A stretch of 8,393 bases of DNA from Thermoplasmata archaeon (GTDB lineage: Archaea; Thermoplasmatota; Thermoplasmata; Lutacidiplasmatales; UBA184): assembly GCA_022749905.1 (NCBI GenBank), contig JAKIWU010000055.1, forward strand, positions 1 through 8,393. Reading direction: 5' to 3'. The notes beneath the pieces are model-generated. The model saw only the letters and a list, made by a program, of their open reading frames with translations. It was not told where the DNA came from and did no database searches. The position numbers were made by a program, and so were the translations under genes. Below are positions 1-6,356 of the stretch, piece after piece; the stretch's first letter is position 1, and every line of letters begins with the position of its first letter.

Positions 1-529
1 CACGACCTTCCACGCCGAGAGCGTCTCGGCGATGGTCCATAGGATGGAGAACCCCCCGATCTCGCTCCCGCGCTCGCTCGTGAGCGCGCTCAACCTCGTC
101 CTCCTCCAGCGGCAGGTGAAGGTGGGCAACAAGATGACCCGCCGCGTCTCGAGCCTCACAGAGATCGTCGGTCTCGACCCCGAGACGAACGAGCTCATCA
201 CGAACTCCGTCTACTCCTGGAATCCCGGCGACGACACCTTCCTGTTCTCGGGGCACTCCTACGTCTACGAGCGCGTCGCGATCATGAAGAACTGGTCGAT
301 GAAGGAGATGGAAAAGGAGGTGCGCAACCGGATCGAGATGCTCGAGTACATGAAGTTCCGCGAGGCCGGCGCCACCCGGCTCCACCCGTTCACGCACCGC
401 GACGTCGGCCGGCTCGTCGCGTTCTACTACAAGGACCCGAAGGACGCGCTCGCCGAGGCCCGGTCCGAGATGGCGGTGCGGACCGGCGGCAAACCTGCGA
501 CCCCGCCCGCCCCTGCGGCCCGAGCGTAG
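1..529 (+). CDS. ArlI/FlaI-type secretion ATPase, C-terminal part
   Basis: The frame is open from the left edge (first full codon at position 2), so this is the last ~175 residues of a larger protein. The opening residues TTFHAESVSAMVHRMENPPI match the His box and following segment of archaeal type II/IV secretion ATPases (VirB11/GspE/ArlI superfamily), whose Walker A and B motifs would lie upstream of the window. The segment after it, with a VGNKMTRRVSSLTEIVGLD stretch, is the usual C-terminal part of ArlI/FlaI-like proteins. In this family the hexameric cytoplasmic ATPase powers assembly of archaella or type IV pili together with an ArlJ/TadC-like membrane protein. No such partner follows here; the next gene is a DNA methyltransferase. 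The C-terminus ends in an Ala/Pro-rich tail. Whether it serves an archaellum or an adhesion pilus cannot be told from this fragment. Confidence 0.85.
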   Translation, partial: TTFHAESVSAMVHRMENPPISLPRSLVSALNLVLLQRQVKVGNKMTRRVSSLTEIVGLDPETNELITNSVYSWNPGDDTFLFSGHSYVYERVAIMKNWSMKEMEKEVRNRIEMLEYMKFREAGATRLHPFTHRDVGRLVAFYYKDPKDALAEARSEMAVRTGGKPATPPAPAARA

Positions 530-550
530 TCGCCCCGGGGCGGACCGAGC

Positions 551-1483
551 GTGGTTCCAGGGCCCCCGAAGCCCTTCGCCCGGCTCGTGGGACCTCGTGG
601 GAGCGCGATCGCACTCGACCAGGCGGACGCGCTCGATGCGATCGCGACGGGTCTTTCGGAACGTTCCGTCGACGCGGTGGTGACCTCGCCCCCCTACAAT
701 CTCGGGGTCCGGTACGGCGGCTACGACGACGACCGGCCCCGACCGGAGTTCCTCGCGTGGATCGGGCGCCTGGGAGCGGGGATCGACCGGGTCCTCGCCG
801 ACGACGGATCCCTCTTCCTCAACCTCGGGGGCCCGCCGAGCGACCCGGGCTGGCCCTGGGAGGTAGCCCGAGCGGCGGGGGAACGGTTCGTCCTGCAGAA
901 CGTGATCCACTGGGTGAAGTCGATCGCCATCGCGCGCGCGCATGCGGGCCGGGACGCAGGCCTCGATCGGGACATCGCCGTCGGGCACTACAAGCCGGTG
1001 AACTCGGACCGCTACCTCAACGCAGCCCACGAGTACGTCTTCCACTTCACCCGCCGGGGCGATGTCGCCCTTGACCGGCTCGCGATCGGAGTCGCCTATC
1101 AGGACAAGTCGAACGCCGCGCGCTGGGCCTCCGGGGAGCGCGGGGTGCGATGCCGCGGTAACGTGTGGTTCCTCCCCTACCCGACGATCCGCCGACGGGC
1201 CAAGGACCGGCCGCATCCCGCGTCGTTCCCTCCGGAACTTCCCGAACAATGTCTCAAGCTCCACGGGGTCGGCCGGATCCGGCTCGCGCTCGACCCGTTC
1301 GTCGGCATCGGTCCCTCCGCGATCGCGGCGGCCCGTCTCGGCGTCGCGTTCCAGGGATACGATCTCGAGGGGGAGTACCTCTCGGAGGCCCGTGCAGCGT
1401 TGCTGCGGGAAGGAGCGAAGGACATGCTCGCGTCGCAGCCGAAGGCAGCCCTTGCGGCAGGGACCCAACGGTCCGAGGCCTAG
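551..1483 (+). CDS. Beta-class DNA methyltransferase (N4-cytosine or N6-adenine)
   Basis: 310 residues from a GTG start. This is an S-adenosylmethionine-dependent DNA amino-methyltransferase that would modify a specific DNA site. Catalytic motif IV is SPPY at residues 46-49, in TSPPYNLG; SPPY is most often seen in N4-cytosine enzymes but also occurs in adenine enzymes. The SAM-binding motif I, DPFVGIG, is at residues 248-254, after motif IV, which is the beta-class order. Other family hallmarks are NVWFLPY near 204-210 and HPASFPPELPE near 222-232. The catalytic segment starts about 45 residues in, as is normal, which supports a start near 551; an in-frame GTG at 587 is an alternative. No clear Shine-Dalgarno or TATA box precedes it, and the 21-nt gap to the ATPase gene suggests co-transcription. 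No restriction endonuclease is visible on either side, so it may be an orphan enzyme. The modified base and target cannot be read from sequence. Confidence 0.9.
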   Translation: MVPGPPKPFARLVGPRGSAIALDQADALDAIATGLSERSVDAVVTSPPYNLGVRYGGYDDDRPRPEFLAWIGRLGAGIDRVLADDGSLFLNLGGPPSDPGWPWEVARAAGERFVLQNVIHWVKSIAIARAHAGRDAGLDRDIAVGHYKPVNSDRYLNAAHEYVFHFTRRGDVALDRLAIGVAYQDKSNAARWASGERGVRCRGNVWFLPYPTIRRRAKDRPHPASFPPELPEQCLKLHGVGRIRLALDPFVGIGPSAIAAARLGVAFQGYDLEGEYLSEARAALLREGAKDMLASQPKAALAAGTQRSEA

Positions 1484-1920
1484 GCGTCGCCTTCCTTCGC
1501 TTCCTCGGAGGGGTGCCGCCACTCCTTGATCGGGGTCTTTCGGACCCCGGCGGCGGTGGCGAGGACGTTCTTCGTCCCCTCCTTGGTCTTGTGACCGACG
1601 GTCTCGAGGGTGTCGCGCGTGGCGCCGCCCAAGCGGACCGCACCGTTCTTGATGCCGCTCCCAGCGGCCACCATGCCCCGGCCGATCTCGCCCGGGAGCT
1701 TTTTCAGCTGGCGGTCGATCGTGTGGCCGGCCGCCGCGAGGTCGTCTTCGATCTCGTAGAGGGCGTACTTCGCGTCCTTCGCCGTGCGCGAGGGGAGCTT
1801 CTCGATCTTGTCCGCGATGGCGCCGAGTTCGATCTCGACGTCTTTGCCGATCCCGTGCGCGGCCTTCCGGAGCTCGGCGAGGTGCTCACGCAGGCGGGCC
1901 TGCTCGTCGGGGGTCGCCAT
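1480..1920 (-). CDS. Small charged helical protein of unknown function
   Basis: 146 residues from ATG at 1920; no family recognised. The protein is rich in Lys, Glu, Ala and Asp, has no Cys, no signal peptide and no membrane segment. The first ~80 residues look like amphipathic helices (residues 8-45 and 46-80). The second half (about 85-127) is Gly/Thr/Ala/Lys-rich with a GGATRDTLETVGHKTKEGTK stretch that resembles the loose 11-residue pattern of LEA-like or apolipoprotein-like proteins. That resemblance is by eye only. It has its own TATA-like box upstream and lies 93 nt downstream of the VWA gene on the same strand, so it may be transcribed alone or by read-through. Its stop overlaps the methyltransferase stop on the other strand by 4 nt. 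Codon-position composition and protein-like sequence support it as real. Confidence 0.75.
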   Translation of the reverse strand: MATPDEQARLREHLAELRKAAHGIGKDVEIELGAIADKIEKLPSRTAKDAKYALYEIEDDLAAAGHTIDRQLKKLPGEIGRGMVAAGSGIKNGAVRLGGATRDTLETVGHKTKEGTKNVLATAAGVRKTPIKEWRHPSEEAKEGDA

Positions 1921-1948
1921 CGTCTCGCGGTAGGGAATGTAGGGTCGG

Positions 1949-1957
1949 CCAAATAAG
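1949..1957 (-). promoter_or_regulatory. Candidate TATA box for the 1480-1920 gene
   Basis: On the minus strand this reads CTTATTTGG, an A+T island in G+C-rich surroundings. It is centred about 33 nt upstream of the ATG at 1920. With the usual archaeal spacing of about 26 nt to the transcription start this would give a leader of only a few bases. The match is by composition and spacing only. Confidence 0.4.
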
Positions 1958-2013
1958 TCGTTGGTTCCACGGGGCCCTGAGGACCCAGTCCGGTCCCGCG
2001 GAGCTTCGGCGAG

Positions 2014-3945
2014 CTACCCGCCCATGCGACGGTCCACCCGCCGACGGCGCGCCTTGGCCTTCGACGGGGCTCCAACCCGGTCGAGCGCCGGCGCAACCGA
2101 CGGGCGCTTCACGGTTTCGGTCCCGCCCGCCCACCGGACGAGGAGTTCGATGCCAAGCTGCTCCGGGTCCGTGACGGCCAGCGAGCCGTGCACCGTCCGG
2201 GTGATCTCGCGGGCGGCGAGCTCGTACTCCGGGTGCTCCGAGCGCAGGAGGATCATCGAGAACTTGAGGCCCGGCACCGTCGCGAGCTCGCGGGCCCGCT
2301 CGAGCGCCTGCCCCATCGCAAGATCGAGCTGGCCCGAACGGACGCGCCCGTCCGCGTCCGTATAGCATTCGGGAAGTCCGTCCGTGACGAGGTAGACCTC
2401 CTTGCGGCTCGCGCGAGAGCTTTCGAGGAGGAGGTGGGCCGTGTGCAGCGCCTCGGCCGTGTTCGTGAAGGCACCCGGCGTGCACTCCCAGAGCTCGAGC
2501 AGGTCGAGGAGGCGTACCTCGTTGTCGAACGCGAGGACATCGATCGTCGCGTCGGCGTGGCGCTTGCGGATCGCGATGTAAAGGGCGAGAAGGGCCTTCT
2601 TCGCGGCGGGGAGCTTCTCCGACTCCGCCATGCTCCCGGACTTGTCGAAGGCGAGCACGACGTGCACGCGTTCGCTCGTCACTTCGCGGTAGACGTAGCT
2701 CGTCGACTCGTCGATATGCCGCGATCCCGTGAGGCGCGCCGCAAGGAGCGAGCCCGGAAGGTCGAGATGCGCGACCTCCTCGGCTCGACGGAGCCGCGCC
2801 TTCTCGTAGACGCCGGTCGCAGCGGCACCGGCGAGCGAACGTCGGACATCCGCGGGGAGGCTCCGCGTCTCCTCCTCGAGAACGAGACGCGCGAACCGCT
2901 CGATGAGTCCGTAGGTCACGGCGATCGCGCCGTCCCGCTCGGTGACGAACCCACGTTCCTTGAGCTCCCGGGCGAGGCGCCCCTCTTCGGCTTCGCGCAC
3001 CCGTTCCGAGGCATCCCGCTCCGCCCTCCGGCGCGCCTCCTCCCGTTCCGCCTCGAGGTCGCGACGTTGCGCTTCGGCTTCCTTGCGCTTCTCCTCGGCG
3101 GCCTTCTTGAGGTCGCGTTCCCGGGCCTGGATCGACTTGTCGACGGAGCTCTCGAGCTGGTGTCTCTCGGCCGGTGTCAGGTGGGCGAGGGCGTCCCCTA
3201 CCTGAGAAGCACCGATCGTGCGCCCGGAGGCAGCGAGAGCGGCGAACACGATCCGTCGGTCCTCCCTGGGCTGTCTCGGAGCGGATCGACGGCGGCCGAA
3301 GAGGCCGCGGAACCAAGCCGCGAGCCGGACCAGGAGGGCCCGGAGGCGGGCGAGGAGGCCGGGCTTGGATTCCGGGCGGTTCCAAGCCTGTCCAGGGAGG
3401 AGAAGGGCCGATCGCACGTCGTCGAGGAGGCCCGCATCCCCCAAGCTTGCGAGGTCGAGGGACCGCGCGGCCTTCCGTCGTGCCTCGAGGGCCCGGAGCT
3501 CCTGCTCGATCTCCTCGCTTGTACGGCGGCCGACAGTCTGGAGGTCGTCGATCCGCCGAGCGTACTCGTCGATCGTCCGACGAACACGACGTTCCGCCTG
3601 GCGGCGCAGGCGTTCCCGCATCGCCGCGATCCGCTCGGCGAGCTTGGGATCCGAACGCGCTCGCTCCTCGAGGAGGGCCTTCGCGGCCTCGAACCCGCCC
3701 TCCGCGAGGGCCCGAATGAGCTCCGGGGTGTCCAGAAGGTCGAGCAGGTCGTCGGAAACGACGTCCTCGGGGAACCTGCTGCAGTCCGGGAGGTCGACCG
3801 CGTCGCTAGAGGGGGGCGTCGTCGTCCGATGCCTCCGCGGTGCAGGAGAAGAGCGAGTGCTTCTCGAGCAGGGCGAACTCCGCCATCGCCGCGTCCATCG
3901 CGGGGACCGACTCCGGTGGTGCCTCGCGCTGGCCCACGAACGCAA
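2014..3945 (-). CDS. VWA-domain protein with MIDAS, partner of the AAA+ ATPase
   Basis: The frame is open for 643 residues from a TTG at 3945, but the true start is uncertain. The VWA domain occupies roughly residues 425-600. Its metal-ion-dependent adhesion site is DKSGSM (Asp434, Ser436, Ser438), with Thr in FTNT (493-496) and Asp522 in VTDG, so all key residues are present. Before it are a helical region (65-160), a basic amphipathic stretch near 198-220 and a charged coiled-coil-like segment (about 270-330). The tail is Arg/Lys-rich. Proteins of this kind (CoxE, ViaA, ChlD/BchD-like) dock substrates to a MoxR/Mg-chelatase-type ATPase, here the gene immediately upstream. The first ~46 residues, inside the ATPase gene, are Arg/Ser/Pro-rich and look like out-of-frame translation. 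Convincing protein begins near 3805, with no ATG, GTG or TTG until ATG at 3621. A rare start codon, a frameshift, or an assembly indel are all possible. Confidence 0.85.
   Translation of the reverse strand: MRSWASARHHRSRSPRWTRRWRSSPCSRSTRSSPAPRRHRTTTPPSSDAVDLPDCSRFPEDVVSDDLLDLLDTPELIRALAEGGFEAAKALLEERARSDPKLAERIAAMRERLRRQAERRVRRTIDEYARRIDDLQTVGRRTSEEIEQELRALEARRKAARSLDLASLGDAGLLDDVRSALLLPGQAWNRPESKPGLLARLRALLVRLAAWFRGLFGRRRSAPRQPREDRRIVFAALAASGRTIGASQVGDALAHLTPAERHQLESSVDKSIQARERDLKKAAEEKRKEAEAQRRDLEAEREEARRRAERDASERVREAEEGRLARELKERGFVTERDGAIAVTYGLIERFARLVLEEETRSLPADVRRSLAGAAATGVYEKARLRRAEEVAHLDLPGSLLAARLTGSRHIDESTSYVYREVTSERVHVVLAFDKSGSMAESEKLPAAKKALLALYIAIRKRHADATIDVLAFDNEVRLLDLLELWECTPGAFTNTAEALHTAHLLLESSRASRKEVYLVTDGLPECYTDADGRVRSGQLDLAMGQALERARELATVPGLKFSMILLRSEHPEYELAAREITRTVHGSLAVTDPEQLGIELLVRWAGGTETVKRPSVAPALDRVGAPSKAKARRRRVDRRMGG
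3806..3817 (-). other. Candidate +1 frameshift site joining AAA and VWA frames
   Basis: On the minus strand the ATPase gene ends GCC CCC CTC TAG. The run of six C lets a tRNA-Pro on CCC slip forward one base and still pair with CCC. The next codons, TCT AGC GAC, are in the VWA frame. Slippage here would avoid the stop and give an AAA-VWA fusion of about 1,113 residues. CCC followed by C is a known slippery context for +1 shifts, and a slow stop codon next to it would favour them. A homopolymer sequencing error or simple separate translation are alternatives. Confidence 0.3.
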
Positions 3946-5356
3946 GGAAGGGCCGGAACTTCGGGAAGGTCGCTCCCCCCGCGCTCACCTCGGTCTGGAG
4001 CGCGGGGTCGGTCACGAGGCGGCGACCCTCCGAGACGAAGGCCTTCCCGTCGCCCTCGTTCTCCTTGAGGACGGAACGGAAGAACCGGCACCAGTAGACG
4101 CCCGCGCTCCGCTTGAGGGCCGGCTCGAGGTGTTGGTCGAGGAACTCGGTGATCCGCTTCTCGTTCTGCCGGAACGAGTCGCCGCTCCGGGCACGGATGC
4201 GGCCGCGCATCGCGTGCAGGAGCCCCGCGCGTAGGTCGTCGGAGGTGACGATCGCCCGGCCCCCCAGGATCCCGACCGCGCGCGCGCGATGGTCGACGTC
4301 GATGAGCGTCCGGTTCGAGCCGACCTCCCCGATGTCGGGGTTGTCGTCGGAGACGCGCAGGCGCCACGCCTCGATGACCCGAACGCCCGCGTCGAGGAGG
4401 ATCTCCGGGACATGCGGTCCTGGCGCGAGTTCCCGGCCGAGCTCGACAATCCGCCGGTTCGGCGCGTGGAGCCGGTTGTAGCCGACGTGGAGGCTCGTGA
4501 GCCGATCGGAGAGGGGGTCGTTGATGTTGTCGAGATCGGAAAGGTTCGAGGTGCAGACCGCGACGAAGTTCCCCGGAAAGCTCTCGCGCGACTTCGAGGG
4601 AGTGACCGTCCCCTCCTGCAGGGCCTGGAGGAGCACGTTCTGGGTCCCGAGCGGGAGCTTGCCTATTTCGTCTACGAGAAGCAGGCCCCGGTTGGCTTGG
4701 AGGAGCTTTCCCGGCTCGAGCACGAGGGGATTCATTGGGTCCCCGATCTCCTCGAGCTTCCGCAGGTTGATGTTGCCGGTCAGGTGGTCAGGGAAGACCT
4801 CGGAACTCCCCTGGAGCCGGGCGAATCCGAACCCCTCGCGCATGCGAACGAATTCGGCGGGCACCTTGGCCGGATCGACGGAAGCCGGAGAGAACTGCGC
4901 GACCTCGCCGTCCGGCGCGAAGCGCCTTCGGCAGATGGGGCAGGGGGGAAAGCGTGCGGCGACGTCGGGATCCGAGACGCTGAGAGGGTGATCCTGGACG
5001 GGGCAGGCCGGCACCACCCAGAGGTCCTTCGGGAACAGCTCCCAGATCTCCTTCGCAAGACTCGTCTTGCCTGCGCCCGAGGGTCCGAAGAGGAGCGTGT
5101 GGGCGCCAGCGACGAGCCCCGTGACGAGGTCCTCGTACGTCGCGTCGGAGAGGATGGTACCAGGGAACAGGCTGCGGATCGCGGCCTCTCGTCGCAACCC
5201 CTGCTGGAGCCCCTGGGCCAGGCGACCCAGAACTTCGGATCGCAGTCGCTCCGCCGGGCTCGCGGCTCGGGCGCCCATCTCGCGGAGCTGGCGAGCGGTC
5301 GAGTGTGTGCCGATAGGAGGGTCGGCACGCGCCGGCACCGACGCTCCTGAGGCCAT
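3806..5356 (-). CDS. AAA+ ATPase, Mg-chelatase I/MoxR-like with PrkA-like Cys/His insertion
   Basis: 516 residues from ATG at 5356. The start is supported by a TATA-like box about 26 nt upstream. The AAA+ core shows Walker A GPSGAGKTS (91-99), Walker B LLLVDEI (225-231, Asp229/Glu230), sensor 1 in CTSN (268-271), an arginine finger candidate Arg285 in DPLSDRL, and a sensor-2-like NRT near 348-350. The segment before Walker B, EPGKLLQANRGLLLVDEIGK, is typical of the helix-2-insert clade that includes Mg-chelatase I subunits, MoxR and PrkA. Between Walker A and Walker B lies an insertion with CPVQDHPL (118-125) and CPIC (139-142), which could bind a metal through Cys118, His123, Cys139 and Cys142 and recalls the equivalent region of PrkA. 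Such ATPases act in the cytosol as motors that remodel or load metals into targets. The VWA gene next to it is the expected partner. No PrkA C-terminal kinase domain was recognised. The exact substrate is unknown. Confidence 0.88.
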   Translation of the reverse strand: MASGASVPARADPPIGTHSTARQLREMGARAASPAERLRSEVLGRLAQGLQQGLRREAAIRSLFPGTILSDATYEDLVTGLVAGAHTLLFGPSGAGKTSLAKEIWELFPKDLWVVPACPVQDHPLSVSDPDVAARFPPCPICRRRFAPDGEVAQFSPASVDPAKVPAEFVRMREGFGFARLQGSSEVFPDHLTGNINLRKLEEIGDPMNPLVLEPGKLLQANRGLLLVDEIGKLPLGTQNVLLQALQEGTVTPSKSRESFPGNFVAVCTSNLSDLDNINDPLSDRLTSLHVGYNRLHAPNRRIVELGRELAPGPHVPEILLDAGVRVIEAWRLRVSDDNPDIGEVGSNRTLIDVDHRARAVGILGGRAIVTSDDLRAGLLHAMRGRIRARSGDSFRQNEKRITEFLDQHLEPALKRSAGVYWCRFFRSVLKENEGDGKAFVSEGRRLVTDPALQTEVSAGGATFPKFRPFLAFVGQREAPPESVPAMDAAMAEFALLEKHSLFSCTAEASDDDAPL

Positions 5357-5378
5357 GCGCCGCGGAGCGGGGCTCGCG

Positions 5379-5386
5379 GTATTTAC
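5379..5386 (-). promoter_or_regulatory. TATA box for the AAA+ ATPase gene
   Basis: On the minus strand this reads GTAAATAC, centred about 26 nt upstream of the ATG at 5356. That spacing would put the transcription start at or next to the start codon, which fits a leaderless mRNA as is common in archaea. No Shine-Dalgarno sequence lies between. Confidence 0.5.
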
Positions 5387-5449
5387 CTTGTCGGAAGCGC
5401 GTACCTTCGCGACGTGCTCTCGTCGTCGGAAACCTTGGCGCGAGGTAGC

Positions 5450-5457
5450 ATTATGTA
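5450..5457 (+). promoter_or_regulatory. Candidate TATA box for ribosomal protein eS1
   Basis: ATTATGTA is an A+T island centred about 31 nt upstream of the eS1 ATG at 5485, giving an expected leader of only a few bases. A GGAGG at 5459-5463 is 21 nt from the start codon, too far to act as a usual ribosome binding site. The two divergent boxes (this one and 5379-5386) account for the 128-nt gap between the genes. Confidence 0.4.
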
Positions 5458-5484
5458 CGGAGGCCCGGTCGGCGGCCCCACCGG

Positions 5485-6201
5485 ATGGCCGAGAAGGAAG
5501 CCCCCGCCAAGAAGACGACCTTGGCCCGCACGGTCAAGGACAAGTGGCGCTCCAAGCACTGGTTCAAGGTCCGGGCCCCTTCGTTCTTCCAGTACGTCGA
5601 GATCGGTGAGACCATGGCGTCCGAACCGGAGCAGATCATCGGCCGTACCCTCGAAACGACGCTGCAGGAGATCTCCGGCGGCGCGGACATCGGCAAGGCC
5701 CATGTGAAGCTCCAGTTCCAGATCGATCGCGTCTCCTCCGACAACGTGGCCGAGACGCGGTTTATCGGCCACGAACTGACCTCCGACTACGTCCGGCGCC
5801 TCGCGCGACGCAAGCGGTCGAAGATCGACACCTCCCTTCCCGTGATTACGAAGGATGGGGTCGAGATCGTCCTCAAACCCGTCGCCGTCGGGGAGCAACG
5901 CCTCCAGACCAGGCTGCGGGCCGAACTCCGCCACCGCATCCGCTCGTTGCTCCTCGAGGAGGCCCTGAAGCGCACCTCGGCAGAGTTCGTTCGTGAGATG
6001 CTTCAGGGCGAGCTCGCCAAGCTCCTCGCACACGGAATGAAACCGCTCTACCCGCTCAAGAAGATCGAGATCCGAAGGTCGGAGGTGCACGGGATCATCG
6101 CGGAAGAGGGCCCGGCGCCACCGGTCCCCTCGCCCGCGATACCGGGCTCGGATGGGATTCCGCCCGCCGCCGAATCGGCGGTCGAGGCTCCCGCCGGATA
6201 G
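5485..6201 (+). CDS. rps3ae: Small ribosomal subunit protein eS1 (S3Ae)
   Basis: 238 residues from ATG at 5485. This is a structural protein of the archaeal/eukaryotic 30S/40S subunit. Family hallmarks are the N-terminal KDKWRSKHWFKVRAP (18-32) followed by FF, IGRTLETTLQEISGG (52-66), a GHELTSDYVRRLARRKRSKID stretch (95-115), and YPLKKIEIRRSEV near 189-201. These are in the order expected for the archaeal protein. The usual archaeal length is about 200-210 residues; the extra ~30 at the C-terminus (from about 207) are Pro/Ala/Glu-rich and probably disordered. It is divergent from the AAA+ ATPase gene and precedes the tRNA-Met gene by 42 nt. A long open frame on the opposite strand here is a composition shadow. 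Confidence 0.97.
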   Translation: MAEKEAPAKKTTLARTVKDKWRSKHWFKVRAPSFFQYVEIGETMASEPEQIIGRTLETTLQEISGGADIGKAHVKLQFQIDRVSSDNVAETRFIGHELTSDYVRRLARRKRSKIDTSLPVITKDGVEIVLKPVAVGEQRLQTRLRAELRHRIRSLLLEEALKRTSAEFVREMLQGELAKLLAHGMKPLYPLKKIEIRRSEVHGIIAEEGPAPPVPSPAIPGSDGIPPAAESAVEAPAG

Positions 6202-6243
6202 TGACCCCGGAGCTATCCCGAGCGACCTATGGCGTTCCCTGCT

Positions 6244-6347
6244 GTCGGGGTGGCTCAGCCCGGTAGAGCACGGGACTCATAGAGGAGGAGCGTCACGCTC
6301 CTCCTGGAGAGATCCTGGGGCCGGGGGTTCAAATCCCCCCCCCGACA
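6244..6347 (+). tRNA. tRNA-Met (CAU), intron-containing
   Basis: All arms fold with full pairing. The acceptor stem is GTCGGGG (6244-6250) with CCCCGAC (6340-6346), discriminator A at 6347. The D stem is GCTC/GAGC, the anticodon stem CGGGA (6271-6275) with TCCTG (6313-6317), the anticodon CAT at 6278-6280, variable loop GGGCC, and T stem GGGGG/CCCCC around loop TTCAAAT. The mature length is 74 nt after removal of a 30-nt intron; CCA is not encoded. Position 1-72 is G-C and the anticodon stem lacks the three G-C pairs at 29-31/39-41, so it is not an initiator tRNA. Elongator Met is the best call, since archaeal elongator tRNA-Met genes often carry a 37/38 intron. A tRNA-Ile2 with modified C34 is the other CAU possibility. 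It may be read through from eS1, as no strong separate promoter is seen. Confidence 0.95.
6282..6311 (+). other. tRNA intron at position 37/38
   Basis: The 30-nt intron follows A37 and precedes A38. Positions 6283-6292 and 6296-6305 pair perfectly over 10 bp around a 3-nt loop. The flanking bases fit a bulge-helix-bulge: bulges TAG and AGA, separated by a central helix of CTC (6276-6278) with GAG (6307-6309) plus an A-G mismatch at the fourth pair. This is the substrate form for archaeal tRNA splicing endonuclease. Confidence 0.85.
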
Positions 6348-6356
6348 TGATACCTT

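Noticed and set aside
1886..3385. Second minus-strand frame of 499 codons overlapping the VWA gene
   Set aside because: It is an out-of-frame, Arg/Gly/Pro-rich translation with no motif, overlapping the real VWA frame.
2188..4068. Long plus-strand open frame of 626 codons opposite the VWA gene
   Set aside because: It lies antisense to a gene with intact MIDAS motifs and crosses into the ATPase gene. Its sequence shows no recognisable domain and its length is explained by G+C-rich codon structure.
4289..5350. Plus-strand open frame of 353 codons opposite the AAA+ ATPase
   Set aside because: It is the mirror of the ATPase reading frame, which carries Walker A, Walker B and sensor motifs on the minus strand.
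5383..6090. Minus-strand open frame of 235 codons opposite eS1
   Set aside because: eS1 on the plus strand is unmistakable, and the antisense frame would also cover both divergent promoter boxes.
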